45,208 bases of DNA, taken from NCBI GenBank assembly GCA_015478945.1, contig JABUQX010061689.1, positions 5,001 through 50,208 on the forward strand. The letters run 5' to 3'. The stretch's first letter is position 1; each line of letters starts with the position of its first letter. The notes under the pieces were generated by a model that saw only the letters and a program-made list of their open reading frames with translations, searched no databases and was not told where the DNA came from. This DNA is from Trachelipus rathkii (taxonomy: Eukaryota; Arthropoda; Malacostraca; Isopoda; Trachelipodidae). Positions 13,741 to 27,200 of the stretch are shown piece after piece. A program made the translations under genes and the position numbers.

Positions 13741-14287
13741 ACTCATATTATTATTAACATATATGTTTTATTATTTTGTATTTATAACTTTATATGAAAT
13801 ATTTATTATATATTATAATTTATTTTTATTATTATAATTTATTATATATTATTATATTATTTTATTGAATTAGTTATTATCATTATTATAATATAATGTT
13901 ATTATTTATAAATATTAATTTATATTAATACATAGTTATGTATATTAACTTCATACCTTATTATGTGATATATAATTATTAATTAATTAAAACATCAATA
14001 CACATACACATACATATACACACACACACTTACAATAATACCATAGTATATATATAATATTATATGATATTATATAATCAGTCACGTACATTACACACAT
14101 CACAACATACACTACACTAAACAACATCACACACATATTATTATAATATATATTATAAATATATATATAATATCATAATATATATATTATATTATAATAT
14201 AAGATATATAATATATATTATATATATATATATAATATATATATAAATATATAATATATATTAATATTATATATAAATAAATTATGA

Positions 14288-14347
<60 letters not shown>

Positions 14348-14380
14348 ATATATATTATATATATATAATATAAGATATAT
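13741..14380. repeat. ATT-rich and AT microsatellite block
   Basis: ATT-rich sequence at 13741-13980, CA-rich patches near 14000-14030 and 14075-14130, then (AT)n at 14135-14378 including a long pure tract around 14297-14341. Not coding. Confidence 0.9.
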
Positions 14381-15990
14381 AATGACGATACCCTTGCCGT
14401 AAGAGACCCAAAGATCATCACCAAATCGAAAAAGCTCGTATAATTTCCACCGTCGAGCGAGTTGGCTGAGTATATTTATAAAACACTAATACTCTTATAT
14501 AGAAGTCATTTCTTAGGATCTTTATGAACACAGATAACGTATACATTTTTTAGAGGAGACTAGTTATTAAGATATATATAAATCAATTTCCACCCTATGG
14601 TATTCATTAGTTAAAAAAAAAACAAAAAATAAATATAATCACAAGAATGCTTATATAACAACATACTCAGTTAAGCCTATTACACGAATACAGTATCTCT
14701 AATATCTTACATCATAAGGAATATCTAGGCTCTAGTATTATAGTCAACGAGATATAACTTTTTTAGTTTATTATAATTTATATAACTATTCTATATTTTT
14801 ACCTCTAAATCAATTTAATACTATCAACCTATTTAATTATGAAATTTTATTAAAACACAATATATAGGGATAAGTATACGTATCTTTCAACACATCAAAC
14901 AGTATAAATCAGTAAGCGCAAGCCCATACGAATTCTACCTTCTACACCAAGTCTATTAATCCATACTTTTATGTTTTCTCACAAAATTGAGCTCTAACGG
15001 TGCGAGGCGTTTGGGTCTGCATACCAATTCTGTGCAGGCCTCTGAGATATATTTCAAAAAAAATAACGCCCACCAAAAATTCCAAGCTTCTTCGGCAGCG
15101 ACACACAAAGAAAAACATGATCTAGACTTTGAGTTATAAATATTACAATCCTCAAGAGTTCTATGTCTATAAGATATACAGACACTATATGTGAGGCTAA
15201 CACAAACTCGTACCTAACTCTTGATAATATTAAGAAAAGGACAACAGCTAATACAACGTTCTAACTAAAACAACTCGTTATCTATAGTTATTTTAATAAC
15301 AAAACTATCAGTGTCTCTAAATAGCTGATCCTCGACTCAATAGTCTCTAAATAGCTAATCCTTGACTCACTGTAGTCGTCCTATATAGTATCAACAGGGT
15401 AAGTATAATAAATAAAAAAAAAAAAATTAAATGTTAATAAATAAGAATAAATGTATTATAATAAAGCAGTAAAATCAGCAAAGTATCAGTAAACCAAACC
15501 TTACTATTACCATTCACGTTGGCAGTAATTGGAGCTATTGAGATTTAATCACTTAATATCAGATGTTTAACGGAGTTAAATGAGGCATGTAAAAATAGAT
15601 ATAATGTTTACCAGATAAAAAATGTATTAATTATGAAACTAATAGTGACTTTGAAATTAACGCAAAACTATATATGTTTGTTGTAAAGGAAAATTAGTGA
15701 TTTGAGAGAACATAGGTATTTAAAAACACATACGAAAGAGCTTATCATACTAAGAGATTATATAGTGCATTTTGAGAGTATGCACAAATATCATAAAATG
15801 TATAGTAGAAGTAGATGTTGTAATTTAGAATATAAAAAACTCAGAGAGTATTAATTGGAATACAGACGATAATTATAGTAGCAGAGATAAATAAAATTAT
15901 ATGAGTTGAATTTATCCTACACTTAGAAGATAACTATAGGACTAAAGATTGAAATGTACTCATAAGGTATGATAATCAATTAAGGAACAA
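14381..15990. other. Unassigned AT-rich sequence
   Basis: No gene or RNA recognised. A short local direct repeat, CTCTAAATAGCT.ATCCT.GACTCA, lies near 15315-15368. Several AAAGCAGTAAAA-type strings recur here and near 17424. Confidence 0.35.
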
Positions 15991-16075
15991 ATACTGTGGC
16001 CGTATATCGCGATATGGTGTAGCGCACGTGGGCGTGCCCACGCCGCGCGCGTCGGGTAGCGGAGAATTATAACTT
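15991..16075. other. GC-rich palindromic island
   Basis: Abruptly GC-rich sequence in an AT-rich setting. It contains the perfect palindrome ATATCGCGATAT near 16004-16015, then GTGGGC-GT-GCCCAC near 16028-16041, followed by GCCGCGCGCG. It is loosely similar in composition to the GC insertion at 12470-12507. No function can be assigned. Confidence 0.5.
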
Positions 16076-18180
16076 GAGGCTATCCTCCTTTGCAGGAGGG
16101 ACCATGCTGGAAAGAGAGCCGGAGGTATACTTCAAACGTACAAATTCAAGCGATATAACGTCTATACCGACTAGGGAAGAGTGTATCGTTTGGAATAGGG
16201 TGTTATCAGTAGTGTATCGCTGCTGCGAAACACTGTGTGTGATATAAACAAAAAGATAACAGTTAATAATTAAACATGCTCTTTGTATGCACACATAGAG
16301 AGAGGGTAATAGAGATACATTATTAATTAAGCGTCTTTGCCAATGTTAAAATTTGAGATAAGTGTTAGTTCACGAGGATTATAAGTGAGTTAAGACTAGC
16401 TAGAAAAGCTACTCATCTAAGTAAGGCATCTCCATCTAGCCAAACTGTACAGTTAATGTAATAGATAACACAATACACACGCTTTATAATAAATTCCACC
16501 ATCCAGTACCATGTTCAAATACAAAAAGAACTTCATTGGAGAGAGTATAAAAAGGCAGGGCTGCTCATATGATTAGGGGTGTGATATGTGTGTGTGATGG
16601 GTGTGTGGTAGCCGCTGAGTGTGTGGGGAGTGTGTGTAGGGGCTAAGATAGAGGAGCGTTGATAGTCAATAGCCGATGGTTAAATATGAGAATCGAATAA
16701 CAATCACGGATCTCACGCGACAATACAATAGAGCTAAATACACTAATAAAACATCCAATATACTGAGAAAATACACTAATTAAAAATAACAATATAATAT
16801 AACAAACTAATAATGCTAAATAATTAAAACTACACATAGAATAAATTAAAAGAAAATAATAAACATTAAAGATAATAAAAGGGGTTGAAGAACAACACAA
16901 TAATACAAAGGTATTAAACAAAAATCACACACATACACATAATATGATTAAATAAATATTACTAAGTGTCAAATGAAACAGGAATAAAACAAACCTGAGA
17001 GCTAATAAAGTAATATAAACATACTAAGTAGTATTAAAGGGCAGTACACAATGTCACAAAATAAGAGAGATCGAAAAGTCAACCTACAAATAGAGTATGA
17101 AATCCTTCTTATGTTGCTACGGATACAGACTACCATCTATGACATTACGATATTAACACTGCTTACTAGACACCAGTCAAAGTAATAGTTGAAAACCACA
17201 TTATTAAAGAGATTGAAAAAGCAGTAAGCAACACTATGAGTTAAAGAGAGAGCTAGAACATACGAACAAGATAAAAGTACAAAAGCCATATAACGAGAGA
17301 TGAGGCATCCCATATGTGTTGCTAAGGTGTAAACACCGCATCTACTATATAGACGAGACATACTTAGGAGCGGCTGAAAGGCTATAATGCACAATGAGAT
17401 TGAAATGGAATATACAATAAATAAAGCAGTAAAAACTCACGAAGAGTTATGAGAGCAGGTAAAGAGGTGCAAAGGAATAGAATAGAGATATAAGGAGCAA
17501 GGCGTAATACTAATAATTCAAGTTGGTCTAGTTGGCTGTAGGGTGTATGATTCGTAGTGAGCTGGTGTGTGTCTATTTGGAGTGGTGTGTATCGCTGTTG
17601 TTTGACTTTGATATAAGGAGTTCCTGTGAAAGGGTGTATTAAGGGATGCTTTGATATGAGTAATTATCGATATCGGAAACGTGTCAAGTGGATTAACAGT
17701 ATAAATGATTATAAATATATATCGCCACTCTGGCTTTTTTCATCATTACTTACATACAAATATTTAAAAAAAATTATATAAATTAAAAATAGTATATTAT
17801 AAACCCTTTGATGCCGAGAATGATATGATTTAACCGAGTCACTTTATATAAAATAATAAATAAAAAAATTTGTTTTAAATCTTCAGTTAGATCACCTCTA
17901 ATAAAGAGTAGTATTATTGATATTTATTATCTTAATTTATTTATTATATTTTATTATGATGCCTATCATATACAATATTGAAACACAAAAATTAAGTAGT
18001 AGAACTTAGGCAGAATATATAATATTGCATCTCACTACGGCTGAGTTATAGAACATCGTCTAATACAAATCAAAACTGCAATTTCACCTCTTACTATGTT
18101 AACGTTAAATTACACAATATGATTATTATATACTATCATTATAGAGTATATAATTATTAATTAAAATATTATTTATTATG
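16076..18180. other. Unassigned sequence
   Basis: About 2.1 kb of AT-leaning sequence with GT-rich patches near 16580-16640 and 17540-17590. Open frames are under 95 codons and are not recognisable. Confidence 0.35.
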
Positions 18181-18830
18181 TAAATTCTACGTTATATGAC
18201 TTATAAATATATATATATATATAATATATATAATATTAATAAAATATATATATTAATATTATAATAATTATATAAATAATATTATATTATATATATTAAT
18301 TATAATATTAATATATTATAGTATATATATAACTATATATATATATATATAAATATATATATAATATATATATATATTAATAATCATATTAATAATATAT
18401 ATATATAATAGTATATTAATAATATATTAAAATATATATATAATATATTTAATGTCAAAACTATATCTCAATTAAGCTGATGATTACTGGTAATATTTAT
18501 GATTACGAATATAATATATTAATATATATATATATAATATAATAAATGGACACATTCTCTCTAAGATAATTACGGTTAGCTGCTATTATGGAAATATAAA
18601 ATTCTTTGGAAATACAAATTATATATATATATATTATATATGAATAATATTATATAATATATTAATTATATATATATATATATAATAATATATATATATA
18701 ATATATAAAATATATTATATATATTATAATATATGATATCTATATATATAATTATCTATATATATATATATATATATCTAATATTATATATTTCCCACGT
18801 CTTGGAATATTATATAATACTATAATTATG
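18181..18830. repeat. AT microsatellite block
   Basis: Interrupted (AT)n and TAATAT sequence, with a non-simple island at about 18450-18620. The CCCACGT string near 18793 recalls the ACACGTGG islands in other AT blocks. Confidence 0.85.
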
Positions 18831-19230
18831 ATTTATGATTTATGATGATGATGATTTAATTTTATGTTGGGCTTCACTGTGCATGCTCTTTGATTCTTCC
18901 GTTTCTCATTCTGTCTGTTCTGGTTTTCCGATCATTAAATCTAGAAAAGATCACTTCCACCGTTTGGTTTCTATTCTTCTCATTTTTTGTCAGGTTTCAT
19001 CAGTAGTAAGACTGCAACATGGCGGAACGATGTGATCAAAAATTAATCGGACATCCCATTTAGGGAAAATTTGAGAGGTCTTATTTCCCATAAAATCACA
19101 TACCCACCATCTCTGATGACATCACCTTGTCTCAGACAAGGTTTCGACCCCCTGCACCCCTGTAAGGGGGACTGGGCCCATGAAATATGATTCGGCTGTG
19201 GAAGCGCCAAAAATAAATGAAAAAATAAAT
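18831..19230. other. GC-richer module with adjacent hairpins
   Basis: A compact patch of mixed composition. At about 19113-19129 it contains the near-perfect hairpin CCTTGTCT-C-AGACAAGG, immediately followed by TTTCGACCCCC and a second stem CCCC-TGTAA-GGGG near 19158-19170. The layout would suit a short interspersed element or structural RNA remnant, but no Pol III box A is seen and no family is recognised. It abuts the (AAT)n arrays downstream. Confidence 0.45.
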
Positions 19231-19337
19231 ATATTAATATGTTATTATATATTAATATACAAACATACATCCCACATCCCCGTACAAGGTGTATTGGGTT
19301 CCCAAAGATGAAGATTTAACTGTATAACCACCAAAAC

Positions 19338-19421
<84 letters not shown>
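19338..19421. repeat. (AAT)28 microsatellite
   Basis: Uninterrupted trinucleotide repeat of 84 bp. The long tyrosine run in the minus-strand translation is a by-product. Confidence 0.97.
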
Positions 19422-19511
19422 TATGAAAAACCAAACGAAAAGAAAAACAAAAAAAAATTATAAGCAAGTGGAAGAAGTGTATAAAACTATTATTTGTGTG
19501 AATTAATTAAT

Positions 19512-19948
<437 letters not shown>

Positions 19949-20140
19949 CTCTCTCTCTCTCTCTCGTCTCTCTCTGCACTGGGGCGGTGGTGCGTCTCTC
20001 TTCTCGTCGATTTTCGGGTACTCTCTTTTTACCTGGCGATCTCTCTTTCTCTCTCTCTCCTCTCTGCTCTTTTTCAGGTTGGTCTCTTGTCTACTCTCAT
20101 CTGATACATACAATCTCTCTCTCTCTCTCTCTAACTCTTT
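19949..20140. repeat. CT-rich tract with (CT)n arrays
   Basis: Three (CT)n or TCTC-rich runs lie at 19949-19976, 20039-20070 and 20113-20132 in pyrimidine-rich sequence. Reading frames on both strands (S/L-rich on plus, E/R-rich on minus) arise from the repeat. Confidence 0.9.
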
Positions 20141-21000
20141 CATCTCATCTCGTTTTATTCATGCATTCTCTCAATGTTCTAACACTTCTCATCTTCTATC
20201 AATTTTTCTCTTATACTTCTTATTAACATACTCTACCATAATATCATAACACTAAGTCTTTCTCACTTATACATGTAACATTGTGTATCCACAAACTAAC
20301 ATAAAGTAATCAATATATTTATTATCATATAACTATTATTAATATTATTAAAATCATTAAAAATTTGGAATAATATTTTAAAATTTAATTGAAAAAATTT
20401 AAAACCCAAGTAAATCAAACATGATATTTTTAAGATAATAGTGAATACATTAATATATCACAAAAGTAGCAAACTCGCAATTATATATGTACCATGTTTT
20501 CCAGCCTTTAGGGAAATAATCATATTTGTAAAATTCATCCATGCTTATATAAAATAGTAATGTATAATTTATTATCCATTTATTTTAGTTATCGTGTTCC
20601 ATCTTCATATTCTTAAAGTTCCTTACACAGTAGAAATGTTTGTGTGATATACGTATTACTGGTTAATTTCCATACGAATGACTCATCCTCATTTTAACAG
20701 GAATTAACGCGTCTACTCTTCTTCTTCAATCACCTAATTACTTATTTTTATTTGCTCGCTATCTCTTTGGGTGTTTAATGCCTCTCCTATTTTTCATTCT
20801 TCCTAGTAAATTTCCCAAAAGGTTTTGGGGTAAGCCAAAAACATATGGGTGCTGCGAACAGTAACCTCGGCAGCGCGAAGTTACTTTAGAATGTGAATAC
20901 AATAATTTCATCTTCTAGTTTAAATTTTTCAATTGTTTTGGGGCTCACCCCAATTTTACAGATATCTAATGTCCCAGTTCAATAACTTATATTATATAAT
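20141..21000. other. Unassigned AT-rich sequence with two short GC stems
   Basis: No gene is recognised. Near 20937-20955 the string TTGGGG-CTCA-CCCCAA forms a perfect 6-bp stem, and near 20825 there is a related GGTTTTGGGGTAAGCC string. Confidence 0.35.
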
Positions 21001-21075
21001 ATATAATATATATATAATATATTATATATAATATATATATATATATCAGAGGATTATGCTCACTGTATATATATA
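20981..21075. repeat. Short AT microsatellite
   Basis: (AT)n and TATAATATA tracts directly upstream of the decayed reverse transcriptase. Confidence 0.85.
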
Positions 21076-21089
21076 TGGTAATAGTAAGA

Positions 21090-23040
21090 TTTAACGTGGG
21101 GGGAGAAGAGGAGGAGGTAATACGGAGGAGGAATTTTTAGATATACGAGGCAGTATAAGGTAAAATGATAGAGGTCAGGTAAAAACTCCTGTGAGGATGG
21201 GATAAATTATATATATATAATATTGAGTTGCTCATGAGGGAGGGAGGTAGAGGGGCTGATAAGCCTTTGATGCTGAGAATTTCGCCTGACAGTGTGTTGG
21301 GTGGAGAGTAGAGTTGCCAGGAAGGTTGGCGGTAAAGGATTCAATAATAGTTTAACCAATTATATAAAGGTAAGTAGGGGGACGCTAATGGAATTGTAAA
21401 ATTATACGAGGAATCTAATCTCTAATTGAATTAAATGGCGAAATTATATGAAAAGAATATTAGTAAGAAAATTAAGAATAAAAAAATTAAAGAGCAAGAT
21501 TTGGATGAAAAGATGCAGTAATATAGGTTGCAGAGGTGGTAGAAGTTACTACTTAGATTTCAATTATTGCTCTCATTAAGAATGTAAATATACATGGAAA
21601 ATTGACAAGGGATACATTAAATTTAAGAAAGGGTCATACATCGTCCAATCATATGACTTGAAGAAAGCATTTTGAATTCTGTACCCAGAGAGAAGCTGTG
21701 GAGAGTTCCGGAGAGGGATTATGAAGTTGGATTCAGACTGATAAATAAATTGAGCAGTTACAGAAGTACATACGTGAATAAGAAGGTAAGAACAGGAACA
21801 GGATATAAAAACAGGAAATGGTTTGAGGTAAAAAATCTGGAGTAAGTGCAGGGTAGTGAATGCTGTTCACTGACCGATCTAGTTTATAAACGTAATTTGG
21901 ACACAGTCATAAGAGGTAGTAAAAGAGAGTTTAGAAGAGACTGACGGAGACATCATGGTATATGCAGATGATTTGTCGTGTTGGAGTGGAGATGGTGATA
22001 GAGGTTGAAGCAAATGGAGCTGTGTTTCGCAGAAACGTTGCTCATTGAATATAGTATATGATGAAGAACAGGCACGGATTTTTGTAATCTAATTTAGTAA
22101 GAATTTGAATAAAATTTTTCTAGAAAAGAATTCAGAAAATAAAAATGGTAGTGAAAAGCAAAGTGATTAGGATTGGATGGAGGAAGTTTTTGACTAGTGA
22201 GGTTAAGACCGTAGAACGTTATTGAGTTTAATAAATGTGTGTTAGTTAAGATTATTATGTATATATATAAGGTATAAGCCTACGCTTGGAAGAGTTAATT
22301 AAGTGCGGTGTGTGACCAACACGGAGGAATTGGTACGAAGCAGGATGTGAGCAGTGGATTCGCAATGTGTATCTGTAAGAGGGATGTAAAGCCTCTATAC
22401 TCTCGCATAAGATAAAATAAGGAATAAAAATTTGGAGGGATTTGTATAATCAGTATTTGCAGAGTGTATGAGAGTAGCCCGAATATTTAGGAGCCGAAGT
22501 TAGGGAAGTTTTGACGCCGATGAGGCTGTGGTTGTAAAGGGTGGGGTAAAGACTCATTGGAGTCATTGGTCATGTGTATGATTAGAACTAAAAGTAGAAT
22601 GCATTATCAAACAGTGACGGAGATGACTTATTGTCGCGTTAGTGAGTATGATACGGGTGGATTTGCGCAAAGATGAGAAGATGAAATGAGTTGGGGAAAC
22701 ACAGGGAGGGATTACAGTTGAGTAAATAGAGAGTCGTGGGTTGTTGTTATTATCTTCGCTTCATAGGAATGTAATTAATGATGGACGCAGCACTGTAGAA
22801 TGGTATGTGGACTACCTGTGAAGAAGGGATGTCAGGGAGAAACGATGAGTTAGAAAGCAGTAGGTGGAGACCGAGGGAGTGAGACGCGATTGGAATGACG
22901 CCGGAAGAGGAAGGATGAGCAGCCACGTAGAGGAGGATTCTTGTATGATGGAGAGACCAGTATTAGCCTTGCAAATGGATGAATTTCTTGTAGGCGTATG
23001 GGTTATTGCAGTGAAAGTCAAGGTAAACTCAGAACTCCCA
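21090..23040 (+). pseudogene. Decayed non-LTR (LINE) reverse transcriptase
   Basis: This is a broken retrotransposon ORF2 remnant. Reading plus-strand codons across frames gives the ordered landmarks of a LINE reverse transcriptase: an RSGK..CEDGI motif near 21174-21210 (family form GKAPGEDGI); a KGxxGT..E..NYTRNLIS block followed by ILVRKL near 21374-21472; YDLKKAF at 21652-21672; VPREKLWR at 21681 onward in another frame (motif A region); KWFEVKN near 21820; DTVI near 21898; and D-I-M-V-Y-A-D-D-L at 21949-21975, the catalytic YADD box. Downstream, KMVVKSK-like residues near 22144 fit the lysine-rich region after motif C. A stop directly after YDLKKAF and several frameshifts make it non-functional. 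No endonuclease domain, 5' end or tail is identifiable. The family knowledge is standard; the exact clade is not determined. Confidence 0.8.
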
Positions 23041-24735
23041 TAGGATAATGTTTGTGTATTTAAGGTTCAAGAAACGTTTTTTTCAACCGGTAATCAAACA
23101 GTCTCATAAGGATCTGATCTTGAGCAGATTGATGTACACAATGTAAATTATATAATAGTATATATATATATATTATCCTAAAACAGTTTTTTATTATTTC
23201 ATTGCCTAATATCTGCAAATAGCTAACATCACCTTACAAACTTAAAGTATTTTCACTTTTCCAGCATTTCCCTAACAAATCAGTGGGTATAATTTTACAT
23301 TATCTTTCAGTAGCAGACTCCGATTTAACTAAACCTTAACAATATAATATACTAATTTAGATTTACAAAAGGAAATTTCAACAATGTTATTTTCAACCTC
23401 ATCTCTTGGTGAGACAGTAGGCATTCCTTTCGGAAACTTTGATCATGTATCAAACCCTATAGAAACTCAGTGGGTTGTTCTCTCTGTCTATAATGTCTCA
23501 AGTAGTTAACATCCATAGCCGCATCTCACGCACTCATTACCGCATCCACAGCACATGCCTCATACTATCCTTTAAGATCCAGAGAGCCGGATACCCACTA
23601 CATCAGAGCTTGTAAAGTAGTCTGTTAATCCTGTTCATCCGCAAACATAAGTAAATTATATGAATCCGGTCCTCACTAATCACTCATAATAACCTATCAA
23701 ATACCTATAATATATATATTATATATATGTGATTTACTACCTATAACAACTTATTATAACTTAAACCTAATCTCTGGAGGATATCTATACATTAAAGAAT
23801 CTATGGCATATATATATATAATTACCACTACGAGTTCTCTCTCACTCAAAGTAGCCAAAACAAAATATATCATATAATTAGCAACTTCAATTTCTAATAT
23901 ACTCACCTATATATAGTAGCAAATGTTAGCAACTAGTATAATACCCTTTTTTCGTCCATAACCTAGCCATAGGACTGAATTATATGCATATAACACTATA
24001 TTAATCTAAACTATTTAAAAAAGTGGCTATTATATCACTATATATTATACATGATAATACACTATCAATTTGGAAATATACTATATGATTAAACATTCAA
24101 ATACATTCGTGAGTAACTAATGAAATTAAGTAGTTTACCAACTCCACTATATCCAATAATCCTATATACGTATAACTCAAATATATTTCATATACTATAC
24201 CTATAACTATTTTATCTCAAATAATTAATATATCTAATTCGCGGTTATATGCAGCCCTACAAAGAAATAAAATCATATCAATAAAACATAATTACCTCTA
24301 TTTTCTTGTTTAAGGACATTTCGTCCTCTATATATATCCCGTTACCATCATAACTTTAACACATACTTCACCCATAACTAATAAGAGTAGTCCTCAAATA
24401 TCATATATCTAAAATATAAAGATAGTCCATTAATCTTTAGAACTCTGGGATTATGATAGCTCATTATAGCCTATATATTCATCAAAGATAATATCTGTGC
24501 ACTCACTAATATCAAAATATATTAAACATCTATATTTGAAACTGTAGAGTGAATAATAAAATGCTGATTATTAACCTAAATATTATTTATCTATACTCAA
24601 AAATCTAATAACGTTTAACATATATAGATATATACTCACATATAAATAAATTTATAAACCCAGCCCATTGTATTATAGCATAATCTATACATTACAGCAT
24701 GCACAGTAATATCTAACTCACAAACCTAGTTATGA
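23041..24735. other. Unassigned AT-rich sequence
   Basis: No recognisable gene, RNA or organised repeat. Short AT tracts lie near 23150-23175, 23710-23730 and 23806-23822. Confidence 0.4.
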
Positions 24736-26970
24736 CTAACTCTTAGCAAGTACTCTACAAAACCCTGCAGAATAAGCTCTGTAATAAGTTTGTCTTGATA
24801 TATTGATAATAATCTCTCTTAGAAGATATTCGTGCTCAAAAAATAGGTTAGAGATACATACTTGAAGCACCGGGAGTGGATCAAATCGAAAGAATTCAAA
24901 ACTCAATACGTAAAAAATTAATATACTCTCATAGAGAGGCACCTTCCTAACAGTTGCGGGTCTGGGCCAATTGTGACGCACGGTATATGGTTCACCAATT
25001 CGATAACTCAACCACTTGTGTGCTCCTATATCTTCAAAGTTTTACGTTTAACAACTTTAAACCAAAAGGGTCGTTATGTCAAAAAGTAGTTCATTAACTC
25101 TGACATTTTTCCTTCAAAGATGTCTCGTCACACCAAAAATCCCCACAAGAAAACAATACCCCGTGCCACGATCCACCATAATTCTCCCCACATATAATTG
25201 CATCACCCACCAGTAACTATACTCACTAAAATTGGCATTGTCATCAAATTAAAACCCCTCCTTGGATAATTATTTTACACTCTTCCGAGCAAGAAACCAT
25301 TATACACATACAGAACATATCATTCATCTCTACAGTATCACAATCAATCTTTCGACTATAATAATGCTCATGTACAGTTTTTGAGTGGTCAATCATCCTT
25401 TTGGCCACAAAAAGTTCCTGTATAAAAATTTCACTCATAGTTTTTCACCTTGAATACTCATTCTAACGACCGGATATGAGCATTATTCGACCTACAACCA
25501 TCCTTCATAACAATTATAAAACACTAGTTTACCAAATCACACTCATAGTGATCACACTCCTTTTTCCAACTTTTCAAACAAATTTTTATCACACCCATCT
25601 CTCAAGAGGACCTATAATGCATTAGAGTTACACTCACTAGCAGTTTATATTGCTCACATCTTCAATGGCCGACATATATGAGAAGTATCACACCACTATT
25701 CCCTAATCCCTTATAACTCCCATATGCTGCGGTACGTACGTTTGACGACATTGTGCTATATTTCTCTCAATTATACTTCAAAGAGATATAAATCTAAGAA
25801 CAGTTCAATTAGTTTTTCATTTAATTATTATATTAATTCATAATTTCAATACAATGATGTATATAATTTTACACATGGATTAAATAGCAAACAATACAAT
25901 TACTATACCATTACTCGGCGGAGAAGTTGATTCTACATTATGGGTGCGATGGAGGAGAAGAGGAATACATGTTCTTCTTTAAGCATATATTTATATGCGT
26001 TATAAGCAACATCTTCTTAACTCGCATGGAGGGATATTCACCAACCTCGGTTCTCGCTCAAGACAGCACTGGCATCGATATAAAACAGCAGTGAGCTTCA
26101 GTAACCTCTATATCCTTCGACGCCTTTCAAACTTTGTTACCGCCGCTCCAGTGAGGCGCTGCGAGACCGAAAATTAAAAAACGAGCTAAAAATTTATTAG
26201 CATCTTTAACAAACTAAATTACCCCGCAGAATATCGTCAACAACCTATCCAGAAAGGGTCGCAAGAGACCACTCATATTCCTAACTCCCCATACTCTATT
26301 CGTGTGACTATTGATACTCTAGCTTAGACAGCAAACATTTTAACCAATACCTAACATACCTTACAGTAATTAGTGTAATTTCTACTATATTACCTCTGGT
26401 CACTGGAGATAGCCCAGTAAAAACAGTTAATTTAATACATAACCCTCAAAACTCTCACCCTTAAACTACTAATAATAACGCAAACACTGATTCTTAGGCA
26501 TTTATAATATTTCCTGCAATATTATTTTGGCCTTAAGAGGAGATATGGTGGCGCATTAACGGCGATAAACATAATTTTCAAATTAAGAAAAAATTATTTT
26601 ATTTTTATTTAAATTCAAAAGCAAGCAGTGTTAATAAGTTTTGATAAAAATAAAATTTCCTCCTCCATAGTAAAACATAGATAATTAATTAAAATCATTA
26701 CCATACAACAATTAATAAATGGCATTATAAACTACTACTTTAATTAAATAAAATACATTCAAAACCACGAAAATAGAAAAATTTATGAATCCTTCATCAT
26801 CAAGAACAGTAACAACTTTAATCATAATACAGATATACGTGAAAATCCAGCAAGAAAACAAACATCATTATATATTAGTACCTTTCAAAGATACATATGA
26901 TCCTTCGGCAAAATCCTCAAAAAGTATAATACATTGGTAAAAGCATTAACCTAATCCTCAACCAAAGTAA
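24736..26970. other. Unassigned sequence with short open frames
   Basis: Frames of 60-91 codons occur on the minus strand at 24736-25011 and 25244-25438 and on the plus strand at 25995-26177. Their translations look less biased than the AT-repeat frames, but no motif or neighbour supports a gene. They could be fragments of decayed elements. Confidence 0.3.
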
Positions 26971-27034
26971 AAATATGTTATAACCATAAGTAATTAGAAT
27001 CACTAAATATAATATTATTAAAAAATAGAAAATT

Positions 27035-27200
27035 TGGGGTATATAATTTAATTTTTGTTGATATAAATTCAGTTATTTGTCCCGACGAAGTGTTCACTAC
27101 GAGTAACGACAACGAAATGCTAGACGCTTTCACGGATGCCTTATGCTGAGTGATTAAGTGGTTGAATATTAATACTTCTCTGTTTAATTTCATGTGTATT
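27035..27200 (+). pseudogene. Possible reverse transcriptase fragment (motif C region)
   Basis: A plus-strand frame reads FVDINSVICPDEVFTT, then NEMLDAFTDALC, a stop, then VIKWLNIN. This resembles the stretch of LINE-type reverse transcriptases that begins at the catalytic F/YADD box and runs to the conserved W-L-x-x-N-K-L region. Here the ADD core has become VDI, so it cannot be active. It lies upstream of the motif A-like fragment at 27889, so the two are not collinear and may come from different insertions. The match is by eye over about 50 residues. Confidence 0.35.

Larger units (their letters stand above)
9595..13980. repeat. Long diverged direct repeat, copy B
   Basis: Second copy of the segment at 650-5100, in the same orientation, recognised by shared anchors at 9616, 10545, 12375, 12399 and 12456. 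It begins with the shared 17-mer and a CA-rich block and ends in ATT-rich sequence. It differs from copy A by a GC-rich stretch at 12470-12507 that copy A lacks. An ancient segmental or retrotransposon-type duplication is possible; no coding domain identifies the element. Confidence 0.6.

Noticed and set aside
19110..19170. tRNA call based on GGTTTCGACCCC
   Set aside because: The preceding sequence forms its own hairpin instead of tRNA arms, and no box A was found.
19252..19467. Minus-strand frame with a long tyrosine run
   Set aside because: Pure by-product of the (AAT)28 microsatellite.
24736..25438. Minus-strand frames of 91 and 64 codons with protein-like composition
   Set aside because: No recognisable family and no continuity between them. 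Kept only as a note in the unassigned region.
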